NCBI RefSeq assembly: GCF_901000735.1
Contig: NC_081543.1
Coordinates: forward strand, 30,526,771 to 30,590,770
DNA: 64,000 nt
From: Corylus avellana
Lineage: Eukaryota > Streptophyta > Magnoliopsida > Fagales > Betulaceae
Direction of reading: 5' to 3'
Part shown: one piece after another, positions 49,951-61,500 of the stretch
Layout of the letters: every line of letters starts with the position of its first letter
Position numbering within the stretch: position 1 is the stretch's first letter
Position numbers and translations under genes: made by a program
The notes under the pieces: generated by a model
What the model was told of the DNA's origin: nothing
What the model saw: only the letters and a program-made list of their open reading frames with translations
Database searches by the model: none

Positions 49951-51877
49951 AATGCTATAAGATTCTGTGAACTCAAAGCAGTAGGAAGTTTGTAACGCTG
50001 TAGTAAAATTACTTAACTGGTAATTTACTCTATGGTTTGTCTCTTAATTCTATTTCAGAATGAATAAGACTTAGATATCTCATATTGTCGGAAGAGAAGA
50101 ATTTCCACTTTCATCACCAATAGTTTTCAGAGCATAATACTTTGATACCATGTCTGCAATGCTCCCAAACAATTAATTTTGATTAACTTGAAATGTTACT
50201 AGCAATTCCTTTAGACCAATTAACTGGTAACTCACTTGTTGTATTACCCTAAACATTAAATTATCAAAATATCAACATGTGGAAGCAAAAATAAATGATT
50301 TGAGACAATTATCATATAACTTTAAATAACATAATGTTTCATTAATATAAACTAAGAGCTTCCAAACAGACATTAATATAATTAACGATATCAATCACAT
50401 CTATCTAAGCAAACCTGAGAATATGAGCCATTTGCTCGGCATCTTCAACCCAACAAATTTCTCCTACTCTACGGCTTGACATCCTGCTAATATGAAAAAC
50501 ACCAAAGTGTTCGACAAGTAAAAGAAAATAATTGTGCAAGTTCACGACTTAATAAATAAATTTATATGAATCTAGTTTTTTGAATTGTTTCTAGAACATA
50601 TTTATTTTTTTTCTGTTGAATTGTTCTTTTTTGCCCATTCATGTTTCTTTATTTTTTATACTATTATTATGGTTTTGTATTTAAAGTTAAAACATCAATA
50701 ATCCTACATGTCCTCTATTGTCTATTTTGCAACTAAAAGCACATTTTTAGTTTTGTTACCAAACATCAGTAATTTCAAAAAAGCGCTTAAGACATGTAGT
50801 TATCAAACATGTAAATAACTTTTCCGTAAAAGCGCTTTTGACAAAAGTTCACAGACAAAAGCTCTATATCCAAAAGCTCTACATCCCACCGCAATACCAA
50901 ACATACTCTAAGTAACAATTCGTAACCTATGAATACTAGCACATAATCCGTGGCTATGCGCGAGATTTTCTTTATAATTTAATTTTAAAATTTAAACGCA
51001 TCCCCATTTTATCATACCTCTTTTAACGAAAAGACATACTAAATGTTATACACTAGTACATTATTGAACATGCTTTTTTTTTTTTTTTGAAGTGTATTGA
51101 ACATGTAGTTAATGACACAATCACAGACAGATGAATTAAAACTATGACCATTGAATTTAGTTTAATTTATATAAACTAAAACATTGTAAAATCTTTGTTC
51201 CCGTCAGAGTAGTTTAAAATGAAAAGAAGAATAAAGAGAAGAAAAAAAAAATAGCAAGAATAAAAATCGGATTCTGATTATCAAAGCATTAATAGAAATT
51301 AGTAAGAATCTATTATATTGTTGGTGTGTTACCTATTATATTTTAATACAAATAAAACTCGTATACTTCTAAACATTCAAATAAGGAAAAAAAAAAAAAA
51401 ACACACACACACACACAGAAAAAGAAACAAAATTTTTTTTATGAATACAAATTTTTTTACTCAACATTTAATGTAATCAAATAAAGCTTCTCACATTAGA
51501 TTCAATGCTTAATTATCTATTTTGTGTTTCAAAAAACGAAAATCTTTTTTTTTGCACAGTAATCAAATAAATTTTTGCTTTCTTTTGCCTGAAAATTTGA
51601 GTATAACACAACCGAAAAAAAAATAATAATAGTAATCTCATAAAACATTCAAATGAATTACAACATATTTGTAAAAATGTTAAAATATTTGTTCTCATGT
51701 GAGTAGTTTAAGATGAAAATAATAGCAGGCAACTAACTATTGGATCTAAGGCCAAAATGACCACAAGGTTAAGCCTGTATAATAGTAGCACATGACGCAC
51801 AATAATGTCATACCATGCGAGTATTGTTCATTTATTTAAGAAAATCATATATAAGCATTTTTCCATATAAGCGGTCT
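49951..51877. other. Intergenic, AT-rich, no gene seen
   Basis: Only short chance frames. Contains a TTTTTTGAAGTG/poly-T stretch near 51070 and a short (AC)n near 51400. Nothing else that I can support. Confidence 0.5.
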
Positions 51878-52014
51878 TAAACATTTGGGGAAACTTCACT
51901 TACCCCACATAAACTTACGCGTATTTTGCGAACACCCTCTAATATTCAAAGTCTATCACTTTGGTGTATCGAACTTTCATTTCGTTCCAAATACCTCTCC
52001 TACCGTTAGATATT

Positions 52015-52481
52015 TGTTATGGGTACACGTAGAAGACCTCACAACCAAGCAAGTGGTATAGAAGGAAAGGTCTAAGAAGAAGACACGTGGGGAAGAAGGG
52101 AAAGTTGGGGAGTACATCTGTCCTCTTTTCTTCTGCACTTTATGTTAATTTTATACATGCGTTTTATTTGTTAAAGCCTGCGTTTTGCAAGGCCTTTCTA
52201 TGTAATTTCCAGTCCTTGTATTTCGGCACTTCTAGAACCTTGGGGAAAGGATCCAGGTGGCCATTCTATTAGAATATATTCTAACAGAATGGGTGATATA
52301 ATGAAAAACTCTCATTAGATGGGATATGCATAGAGATTCCTGGCTTAAGATGTTGTAGGAGAAGGAGCAATCTCGAATCTGCTCATTTATCTTTAATATA
52401 TTTTCTGCATTATTCCATTTCCTTTGTTGTTTTCATTCAAACCCATAAAAATCATCATACAAACCCAGAAAAACCTTTACA
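52015..52481 (+). repeat. Gypsy 5' LTR
   Basis: Starts TGTTATGGGTACAC and ends AAAAACCTTTACA. Compared with the 3' LTR it shows many base changes and a different run near 52300 (AATGAAAAACTC against AATGGGGGGCACTC). Confidence 0.94.
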
Positions 52482-52483
52482 AT

Positions 52484-52497
52484 TGGTATCCAGAGCC
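52484..52497 (+). other. Gypsy primer-binding site
   Basis: TTGGTATCCAGAGCC follows the LTR by two bases. It resembles the initiator methionine tRNA complement (TGGTATCAGAGC) with one extra C. Confidence 0.75.
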
Positions 52498-52573
52498 AAC
52501 GATCTTCTCTAGTTTAGTTTCCTCAACCACCAGAAAACACAATTTTTTTTTTTTTCTTCTCTCATACTCTACC

Positions 52574-53640
52574 ATGGCAGAAGGTACTCATTTCTTTCCA
52601 TCTGTTTGAATCTCTAAAAGAGTGTCAGGAGGCTATTAACTTGCAACGCACAGTCAATACTGATGTTCAGCAATGCCTCATGGAGCTGCATGAGATGATG
52701 CAGACGCTCGTGGCTAACCAGAACCCTCCACCTCCACCTCCACCTTCACCTCCTGCAGCGAATGACCTTGAGCAAGCTCCTGGCCGTGATGATAGGCGCC
52801 AGCAGGACCATGCGTTGGATTGGCGTGACGACAGGGATTTCAGACGTCCTCCGCCGGAAGATGACTGTGACCAGTTCAAGGGAGAGAGACAAATTCACAC
52901 CCGTACCTTACGCCTAGATTTTCCAAGGTTTTTTGGTGAGAATCCCTTTGGTTGGACGTACAAGGTAAACCAGTTTTTTGAATATTATCAAACTCCCCTA
53001 TATCAGTGAGTCCGCATGGCTTCCTTTCACATGGAAGGCGAGGCCTTGGTATGGTTTTAGGACGCTGATAAGGCTGGCCAGTTTCCTACTTGGGAGATAT
53101 TCCTCCAATCCTTACTCACCCGTTTTGGCCCTGCCTACGATGACCCCATGGAAGCTCTCACCAAGTTGCACCAAACCTCCACTGTCGCTGAGTATACTTC
53201 TCAGTTTGAATCCCTCTCCAATCGACTTCGTGGACTTTCAAATAGGAATCGTTTGAGCTGCTTCATGAGTCGCCTCAAGGATGAGATTCGCCTTCCATTA
53301 TGAATGCTCAATCCTCTCACATTAGTTGCTGCCTTTGGCTTGGCCAAACTCCAGGAGGAATATTTGATTAGCACTAGAAAAGCTCTCAAACCAGCCATCC
53401 ATTCCACATCCTTTACCTGTCATCATTCCTGGGGTTCTTCGAGCTCCACTCCAAACCCGACCCCTACCCTACCTAACCCAAACACTAGACCACAAGCCAA
53501 TTACCCTGTTCAGAAAATCTCACCGATTCAGATGTGTGAACGTAGGGAGAAAGGGTTATGTTACAATTGTCATGACAAATGGAATCTGGGACACCGATGT
53601 AAGTCTCCCAAGATTTACCTATTGACGGGAATGGAATTCC
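52574..53640 (+). pseudogene. Gypsy gag remnant with zinc knuckle
   Basis: ATG at 52574 opens gag, but a frameshift ends that frame after 11 codons. The body continues from about 52608 in another frame: a Pro-rich stretch, then the retrotransposon gag (RTG) region around 52890-53280 with FFGENPFGW, and a zinc knuckle CYNC...GHRC near 53560-53600. Stops at 53007-53009, about 53058 and about 53301 break it in the same frame. Confidence 0.88.
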
Positions 53641-55550
53641 AAGATGAGGAATGTGGCGATGAGATTTTTTTTGACTCCATTGAAGATACTCCTACCATGG
53701 TTGAGAATACTGTGTTGGATGGAATTGAACCTGCCATTTCCTTACACGCTATTGCGGGGTCACTTAGCCCCAACACCATGCGTTTGGTGGGATTCATTCA
53801 AAATCAACGTGTGGTTGTCTTGATTGACTCAGGTGGCATGCACAATTTTTTGGACCCTGCTTCGTTACAGAAGATTCTACTCCTGGTGGCACCTACACCC
53901 ATATTGCAGGTGAAGGTGGCAAATGGTGCTAAGCTTTTAAGTGGTGGGTGATGTCACTCGGTGGCCTTAAAACTGCAAGGTAACACATTCATCACTAATT
54001 TCTATGTTCTTACTTTAGTAGGCTGTGATGTTGTGTTGGGTATTGATTGGTTGAGGACATTAGGGCCTATTTTGTGGGATTTCAACTTATTAACCATGCA
54101 ATTCCAAATTGGGGAGGAGGCTATAACATTTCATGGTTTAAGCCTTATTGGGTTATCATTGGAAGAGGGTCATCAGTTTCTTAAAGGCTCAACATCTATG
54201 AATAAGGGTGTCTTATTACAGCTATATGCACTAGAGTTTGATCAAGCCTCTAACCTTATTCTTGAACCGCTGAGGGGTATAGTGCATGAATTGAAATCAA
54301 TCTTTGATGAACCTAAAGGATTACCACCTCCTAGGTCTCATGATCATCAAATCCCCCTTAAAGGTACTCAACCTATATCTGTTACTCCTTATAGATACCC
54401 TTTTTACCAGAAAACAGAGATAGAAAAGATTGTATATGAACTTTTGGAGTCTGAGGTAATTAGACCTAGTCAAAGTCCATTTTCTGCCCCTGTGTTGCTG
54501 TTTAGGAAGGCGGATGGTTGTTGGTGGATGTGTGTTGATTATAGGGCACTTAATCAGGACACCATCAAGGATAAATATCCTATTCCTGTCATTGATGAAC
54601 TATTGGATGAACTCCATGATGCAAAATATTTTTCTAAGTTGGATCTAAGGTCAGTATACCATCAAATTCGTGTGAAACCTGAGGATGTTCACAAAACTGC
54701 CTTTCGAACTCATGAAGGCCACTACGAGTTTTTAGTAATGCCATTCAGCCCCACTAATGCTCCATCGACATTCCAGGGGTTGATGAATGACATCTTCAGA
54801 CCCTTTTTGAGAAAATTTGTCTTGGTTTTTTTCGATGATATTTTAGTATACAGCCAGACTTGGGCTGATCACGTGAACCACCTTTGCACCGTATTGACCG
54901 TGTTACAATCTAATCTCCTTTATGCTAAAGCTTCTAAGTGCATCTTTGGGGTTCAAGAAATTGAGTACCTAGGCCATCTTATCTCTCATCAGGGGGTTCG
55001 GGCAGACCCATCTAAGCTTGAATCCATGCTTCAATGGCTCACTCCTGCGAACATCAAGTCCTTAAGGGGTTTTCTTGGCCTCACTGGCTATTACCGAAAA
55101 TTCATTAGGGGGTATGGAGTCATTGCAGCCCCCCTAACAGCATTATTGAAGAGAAATTCCTTCCACTGGAATGATAGTGCCACAGAAGCTTTCCTCAAAC
55201 TCGAGCAGGCCGTGACTAGTCCTCCTGTGTTGAGACTTCCTGACTTTACTCAGACCTTCACCATTGAATGTGATGCCTCTGGTATCGGATTGGGTGCAGT
55301 GTTAATGCAAGAGGGTCACCCCATCGCATTCCTCAGCCAGGCCTTGAAAGGACAAGCATTGAACCTCTCCACCTATGAGAAGGAGATGCTGTCCTTGGTC
55401 AAGGCAGTTCAGAAGTGGAGACCCTATTTGTTAAGGAAGCCTTTTAAAGTAAAAACTGACCAGCAATCCCTCAAATTTTGCTGGAGCAGAAGATTGGGAC
55501 AACAGCCCAACAACGCTGGATTTCCAAATTACTTGGTTATGACTTTGTAA
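53641..55550 (+). pseudogene. Gypsy pol: protease, reverse transcriptase, RNase H
   Basis: The aspartic protease motif LIDSGGMHNFL is near 53820, followed by an in-frame TGA at 53949-53951. The RT carries LDLRSVYHQI and the catalytic FFDDILVYS near 54830; the TNAPSTFQ segment is also recognisable. RNase H starts around 55260 with ECDASGIGLGAVL. Near 55485 a frameshift moves the end of RNase H into another frame (55478-56128). Confidence 0.92.
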
Positions 55551-57068
55551 TAAAGTCCAAGAAGGGGAAGGAGAACCGAGTAGCTGATGCCTCGTCTCGC
55601 AAATTTGAGGATTCTACGGATGAAGTGACTATTTCTCTAATTTCTTTTCCCACACCTACTTGGGTGGATGACTTGAAATCCTCCTATCTCCAAGATGCTG
55701 TCACCAGGGAGTTGTATTCCAAATTACATCAAGGGTTGGATACACCAAAAAGGTATACCTTGCAGCAGGGTTTGATTTTACGGAAGGGTCGCATCTGGAT
55801 TGATAAGAACTTAGCCTTTAAACTCCAACTCTTAGCTTACATTCACTCCAACCCCATTGCAGGCCATTCAGGCTACCATAAGACCATCCATCGAGCTAAG
55901 GCATATTTTTATTGGGAAGGGATGCGGCGAGACAACAAACAATTTATCAAAGAATGCTCTGTATGCCAAGAAAACAAACATGAGACCATCCTCCTTGCAG
56001 GGTTACTCCAACCTCTTCCTACACCTACACGAGTATGGTCCGATATTTCTATGGATTTCATAGAGGGCTTGCCTCTCTCTCTCTCATGGCTATACAGTGA
56101 TTCTAGTGGTAGTGGACAGATTCACTAAATATAGCCATTTCTTACCCCTTTCCCATCCTTATACAGCTTCTAAGGCTACTCACATTTTCTTGTCTAACAT
56201 CCTCAAGCTTCATGGTATGCCAAAAACCATTGTGTTAGACAGGGATCCGATCTTCACTAGCACCTTTTGGCGAGAACTCTTTCAGTTATAGGGTATCTCA
56301 TTGGCTTTCAGCTCAGCCTATCACCCCCAGTCTAATGGCCAAACCGAATCACTAAACAAGTGCCTCGAAACCTACCTGCGATGCTATGCGGGGACTAAAC
56401 CAAAGGGGTGGAGTTTATGGTTGCCTATGGCTGAATGGTGGTATAATACAAACTACCATTCTTCTACTGGTTTAACCCCCTTTTAGGCAGTTTATGGTTG
56501 TCCTCCTCCCTCCTTGTTATCCTATGTTCTCGGGACATCAGCAAACCTTGTTGTCAATACTCAATCGAAGGATTGCAGCTCTGTTCTAACTCTTCTTAAG
56601 GAACACCTGCAATTGGCATAGAATCGTATGAAAGTGCAAGCGGATAAGAAACACAAAGAGCGGAATTTTGACATAGGAGATTGGATTTATCTACGTCTTC
56701 AACCTTACCGCCAGAAAATTGTGGCTATGCGGAAGAATTTCAAACTCTCACCTTGGTTCTTTGGACCTTTTCGCATTATCCAGAAGATTGGTCTTGTCGC
56801 CTATAAGCTGGATTTACCACTCGAAGCAAGAATCCACCCAGTCTTCCATGTCTCTTGCCTCAAAAAGAAATTGGGCCAGCAAATTGTGCCACTTCCTACC
56901 CTGCCACCGGTGGATCAGAATGGAGAGGTTAAACCCGAGCCCAACTCAGTGACTGAGAGACGTATGGCCAAGAAGAAAGGTAGGTCGATCACGGAAGTGC
57001 TGATCCGTTGGAAGGGAGCTTCACCAGAGGATGATACTTGGGAGTCCCTCTGGGCTTTGCAGGAATAG
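55478..57068 (+). pseudogene. Gypsy pol: integrase and chromodomain-like end
   Basis: Integrase begins with the HHCC zinc site (GHSGYHKT...CSVCQENK, about 55862-55975). The first catalytic Asp is in DISMDF, and after a frameshift in a CT-repeat near 56085 the second Asp follows in VVDRFTKYSHF. Stops at 56289-56291 and about 56484-56486 interrupt the rest; SNGQTESLN carries the Glu. The last frame (56628-57068) has HPVFHVSCLKK and ends in a chromodomain-like VLIRWKGASPEDDTWE. In chromoviruses this domain directs insertion to marked chromatin. Confidence 0.9.
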
Positions 57069-57093
57069 TACCCCCACCTTGTGGGCAAGGTGC

Positions 57094-57110
57094 TTTGAAG
57101 GGGAGGGCCC
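57094..57110 (+). other. Gypsy polypurine tract
   Basis: GAAGGGGAGGG just before the TGTTATGGG start of the 3' LTR, as expected for the plus-strand primer. Confidence 0.7.
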
Positions 57111-57579
57111 TGTTATGGGTACATGTAGAAGACCTCACAGCCAAGCAAGTGGTATAGAAGGAAAGGTCTAAGAAGAAGACACGTGAGGAAGAAGGGAAAG
57201 TTGGGGAGTACAGCTGTCCTCTTTTCTTCTGCACTTTATGTTAATTTTATGCATGCGTTTTATTTGTTAAAGCCTACGTTTTGCAAGGCCTTTCTATGTA
57301 ATTTGCAGTACTTGTATTTCGGCACTTCTAGAACCTTGGGGAAGGGATCCAGGTGGCCATTCTGTTAGAATATATTCTAACAGAATGAGTGATATAATGG
57401 GGGGCACTCTCATTAGATGGGATATGCATAGAGATTCCTGGCTTGAGACGTTGTAGGAGAAGGATCAATCTCGAATCTGCTCATTTATCTTTAATATATT
57501 TCCTGCATTATTCCATTTCCTTTGCTGTTTTCATTCAAACCCATAAAAATCATCATATAAACCCAGAAAAACCTTTACA
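57111..57579 (+). repeat. Gypsy 3' LTR
   Basis: Starts TGTTATGGGTACAT and ends AAAAACCTTTACA; partner of 52015-52481. Confidence 0.94.
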
Positions 57580-58199
57580 ATATTGTAGTTAAATCAAACG
57601 GTAAAATGAGTAAAAAACCTTTATATCCCTAAAAATTTTTAAAATTTCAAATTTACCTTTATTTATAAATAAAAAATTATTATTATAATTATTATATTAA
57701 AAAATAAATAAAATCGTGGATCACAAAGTGACCCACAGCGAGTCACCAAGGTGACCCACGGAGGGTCACTTGGTGACCCCGGTGGGTCGATGGGTCAACA
57801 AGTGACCCATTGACCGTCATTTTTTGACCTTTTTTTTTTCATATATAATAATAATAATATGACCCTGTGGGTCACAATACGGGTGGGTTAGGTCCATCAG
57901 TGAACCTACGGGTCAAGAGTTATTTTTTTAAAATTATTTTTTAATAAAAAATAAGGGTATTTTTAGAATTTCAAATCCTAACGAAAGAGGGTAACTGAAA
58001 CGAAACGAAAGTTCGATACACCAAAGTGAGAGACTTTGAATATTGAGGGAGTATTTGCAAAAAGCGCCTAAGTTCATGAGGAATAAGTGAAGTTTCCTCT
58101 AAACATTTTATTAAAATTGATAAGCTCATGAAATAGAATAAAAGAAAAAAATTTAAATACATCCCTCAAACTATTACCTAACTGGTAAGAGTACTGATA

Positions 58200-58235
58200 C
58201 AGAGTACGCGGCGTGCAAGGCACGCCCGTACAAAA

Positions 58236-58271
<36 letters not shown>

Positions 58272-58290
58272 TACGCCGCGTGCTGTTTGC
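58200..58290. repeat. T-run/A-run hairpin with ACGCGGCGT arms
   Basis: GTACGCGGCGTGC is followed by about 24 T, about 11 A and then TACGCCGCGTGC, so the ACGCGGCGT arms are inverted repeats around a T/A hairpin. Possibly a tiny fold-back element; there is no evidence of function. Confidence 0.45.
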
Positions 58291-58452
58291 ATTTACCCAA
58301 CTGGTAATATTTCTTTCAAACTAGCTACCACCACCCCAGTCATCTTCTTTTTACTTTGTTTTTATTATTATATTATTATTTTATCACTTGCGTGATAAAA
58401 TATTGTCTTATTACAAATTGCGGAACGAAGGAAGCCTAATCTTCTGTTGGAA

Positions 58453-58566
58453 ATGGAATCACACACTGCAAATTGGACTTGCATTCCCAAAAGGCAAATC
58501 CCGGGAAAAGAAATTCCGTGGAAATGCCTGAACCGGAGGAACCCAAGTCAACGGGACCAACCGTAG
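58453..58566 (+). CDS. Upstream ORF at NLP3, conserved position
   Basis: Same ATG, 37-codon length and TAG position relative to the main ATG (58524) as in NLP1 and NLP2. The peptide differs at about ten residues. In this copy the downstream gene is dead, so the frame has no present role in it. Confidence 0.35.
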   Translation: MESHTANWTCIPKRQIPGKEIPWKCLNRRNPSQRDQP

Positions 58567-61500
58567 CGGTGGAGGAGGAAGAGGAAGAGGAAGAGGGGGA
58601 GAGAGTAGAGGCGTTGATCATGGACTTCGATGATTTCGACGACTTCTGGTCGTTGGATCAGATCCTCTTGCTCTCCGACAACAACATCGACAACAATAGC
58701 CACACCCCATGTCACCGCTCTACGTCTAGCCCTCCGACCAGCACTTCTCTCCTCCCTGGGCCTTCTCAGATGGAAACGACGACGCAGCGCATGCCACCTC
58801 TCCTCTCCCGGACTCCTCTCCATTGCTCTCCTGTGAGTTTCCTATTCGTATTCGCATTCCTTCTTGGATTGGATTTTGATTTTCTTTGGTTGGGAGCTGT
58901 TGCAGGGAAAGTTTGAAACTGTGTAGAAAAGTTTGGTTCTTGGTGGTTTTGCTTTGTATGGTTGCTGAAAATAGTAAATTACTGATCGAAAGCTTAAACT
59001 GATATTGCTTTGTTTGGTTGCTTGTAAATTATCACCTCTCGAAAGCTTAAAGAGATAGTAAATTTAATCTTTTAATTAGAACTCTAACATTAAGTAAAAC
59101 TGATAGAAAATGATGAATTAAGGTTCCATTCATAGAAAATAGTGAATTTAATCACTTAATTAATAATCTTACACTCAAGAACACTTGCTTTGAGCTCTTG
59201 CTTTTGATTACGTCTAAAACAGCTAAAACTGATATATATATATATATAAATTGAAACACGAACATCCAGGATGAAAGAAACATAGAAGGATTAAACTGAG
59301 GAATTATGGTTATATGGCCTTTCTCTTAGGAATTTAAGCGGAATGAGAAGTGTAGTAGGACTAATCTCAGTTTGGGTACATGCCCTTGTATCCATAAGGG
59401 GTTTCTTGAACCCTCGAAAGAACTCTGGTGTACCAGAAATGAAGACAAATGTAAAAGAGAATTTTACTGAAATACGAATAATTGTTTTTTTTTTTTTAAT
59501 TTTAATTTTACAGATTGCGGTAGAAAACTTAATTCGCAAGTTATAACATTCATAAATTGACCCTTACCTATAAAAAAACCCCTATAAACAGTTAAAAATT
59601 GAGGAAATAGAACCCTAAAACATGAAAAATATAAGAAACTAACAAACAATAAAATTGATCCAACAATCAGGAACCAAAGGGCATGAACTTAATTGGCCAG
59701 TTTATTTTCTTTTCTTCTACTCATTTTCAGGACAACCAAAGGGACAATTGCATGACACTTAAATTAGTGAATTGGATGAAGTTTGTTGATTAACTCGGAG
59801 ACTTTATCACCATCTACAATAGTTTTGAATATATTCCATTGGATGGGCGATGGGTCTATATGGCCTGTAACAAAAATGGGACAGTTATGCACCGCTTGCA
59901 GTTTCTCAGTAATATTATGGCTTCACTCAGTAGTTCACTCCTTTGAGTTCTGACTTTGAAGTTTCATTATATGCAGGTACTCCCAATTCAGTAACTGAAA
60001 TGCCAATGGAGAATGGAAATAATATAAGAGTTCCATCTCCCTTATGGGACTGAAGCCCCTGGCATATTGTGTAATCAAGGAGAGGATGACACAAGCACTT
60101 AGGTACTTCATAGATTTGATGGAAAACAATTTTCTAGCTCAGGTTTGGGCACCCACAAAGAATGGGAGCCGGTACGTGCTCACAACTTCAGGGCAACCTT
60201 TTGTTATTGATCCACATAGCAATGGACTTCATCAGTATAGGATGATTTCTCTGACATATACGTATTCTGTGGATGAGGGGAACGGCGGAATGCTTGGGCT
60301 TCCTGGCCGTGTTTTCCAGCAAAGGGTGCCAGAATGGACTCCAAATGTGCAGTATTACTCCAGCAGAGAGTATCCACGTCATAAACATGCCCAGAATTAC
60401 AATGTTCAGGGAAGCTTGGCTTTGACTGTCTTTGAGTCTTATCGCCAGTCCTGTGTTGGTGTATTTGAGCTCATCATGACTTCACCGAAGATCAACTATG
60501 CTCCTGAGGTTGATAAAGTCTGCAAAGCACTTGAGGTTGGTCTCCTTTCCCCTTGCTGTGCATGTCAAACTTCATGCTGCATTCGTATTTGGTGACTGCC
60601 TGATGATGATTCTACTCTTTATGAGATTCTTATGGAAAATGTTGTTGCCTATGAGATTGTTCACCTTGAAATATATTGGTAACTTCAAACATTTCAAGAT
60701 TCCTCAATCACAATTTCGGTTGTCCTGCAGGCAGTAAATCTGAAAAGTTCCGAGATATTGGATCATCCAAACACACAGGTGAGCTGCAACAATCATGCAT
60801 GCCAAATCTGAGTCTTTTGCAAACCAAGAAGATAAATATGGTGCTTTTGTTTCATTTTACCCTTTTTCTTCTCAAAGATGTATATCCTTGGCAATGCTTT
60901 GACCAGATTTGCAATGAAGGTCGCCAGAATTCGCTGGCTGAAATTTTGGGAATATTGGCGGTTGTGTGCGAAACTCACAAATTACCTTTGGCTCAGACTT
61001 AGGTTACATGCAGGCATCTCAGTGTTCTGGCCCATGGTGGTGGTCTCGAGAACAGCTGTACTAGCTTTGACGGTGGTTGCATGGGACAAGTCTGCATGTC
61101 CACAACTGATGTGGCCCTCTATGTTGTAGATGCTCACATGTGTGGTTTCCGGGAGGCCTGTGTTGAGCATCACTTGCAAAAGGATCAGGGGGTTACTGGG
61201 AGAGCATTTTCATCCCATAGCTTATGCTTCTGTGAAAACATTACCCTATTCTGCAAAACTGAGTACCCCTTTGTACACTATGCCCGCATGTTTGGTTTAG
61301 CCAGCTGTTTTGCCATCTGCTTTAGGAGCACACATACTGGAGATGATGATTACATTCTAGAATTTTTTCTGCCCTCAAGCATTACAGACTTCTATGAACA
61401 ACGGACTTTATTGGGCTCCCTATTGGCAACGATGAAGCAGCATTTCCAGAGTCTTAAGGCTGCTTCTGGTATTGAACTTGAAGAGGAAGTATCTGTGGAA

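Larger units (their letters stand above)
52015..57579 (+). mobile_element. Ty3/gypsy retrotransposon with chromodomain, decayed
   Basis: A 5565-bp element with LTRs of 467 and 469 bp lies inside the Mutator-type element, flanked by ATATT (52010-52014, 57580-57584). Order: LTR, primer-binding site, gag, protease, reverse transcriptase, RNase H, integrase, chromodomain-like end, LTR; integrase after RT marks Ty3/gypsy, and the chromodomain marks a chromovirus. It is dead many times over: a frameshift after the first gag codons (about 52606), stops in gag (53007, about 53058, about 53301), before the RT part (53949-53951), frameshifts near 55485 and 56085, and stops in integrase and after it. 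The LTRs differ at roughly 20 places that I could see, so it is clearly older than the copia element. Confidence 0.95.
51887..58099. mobile_element. Mutator-type fold-back element, split by a gypsy insertion
   Basis: The outer ends are inverted repeats of more than 100 bp. The left arm, GGGGAAACTTCACTTACC through TTTGGTGTATCGAACTTTC, is mirrored at the right (GAAAGTTCGATACACCAAAG through AAGTGAAGTTTCCTC). The 9-bp sequence TAAACATTT flanks both sides (51878-51886, 58100-58108), as expected for a Mutator-like element. Without the gypsy insertion the element is about 0.64 kb and non-coding. Its right part (57700-57900) has repeated GTGACCCA/TGGGTCAC palindromes. Confidence 0.85.

Noticed and set aside
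53615..53797. Minus-strand frames inside the gypsy element
   Set aside because: Antisense shadows of gag and protease coding sequence with no domain of their own.
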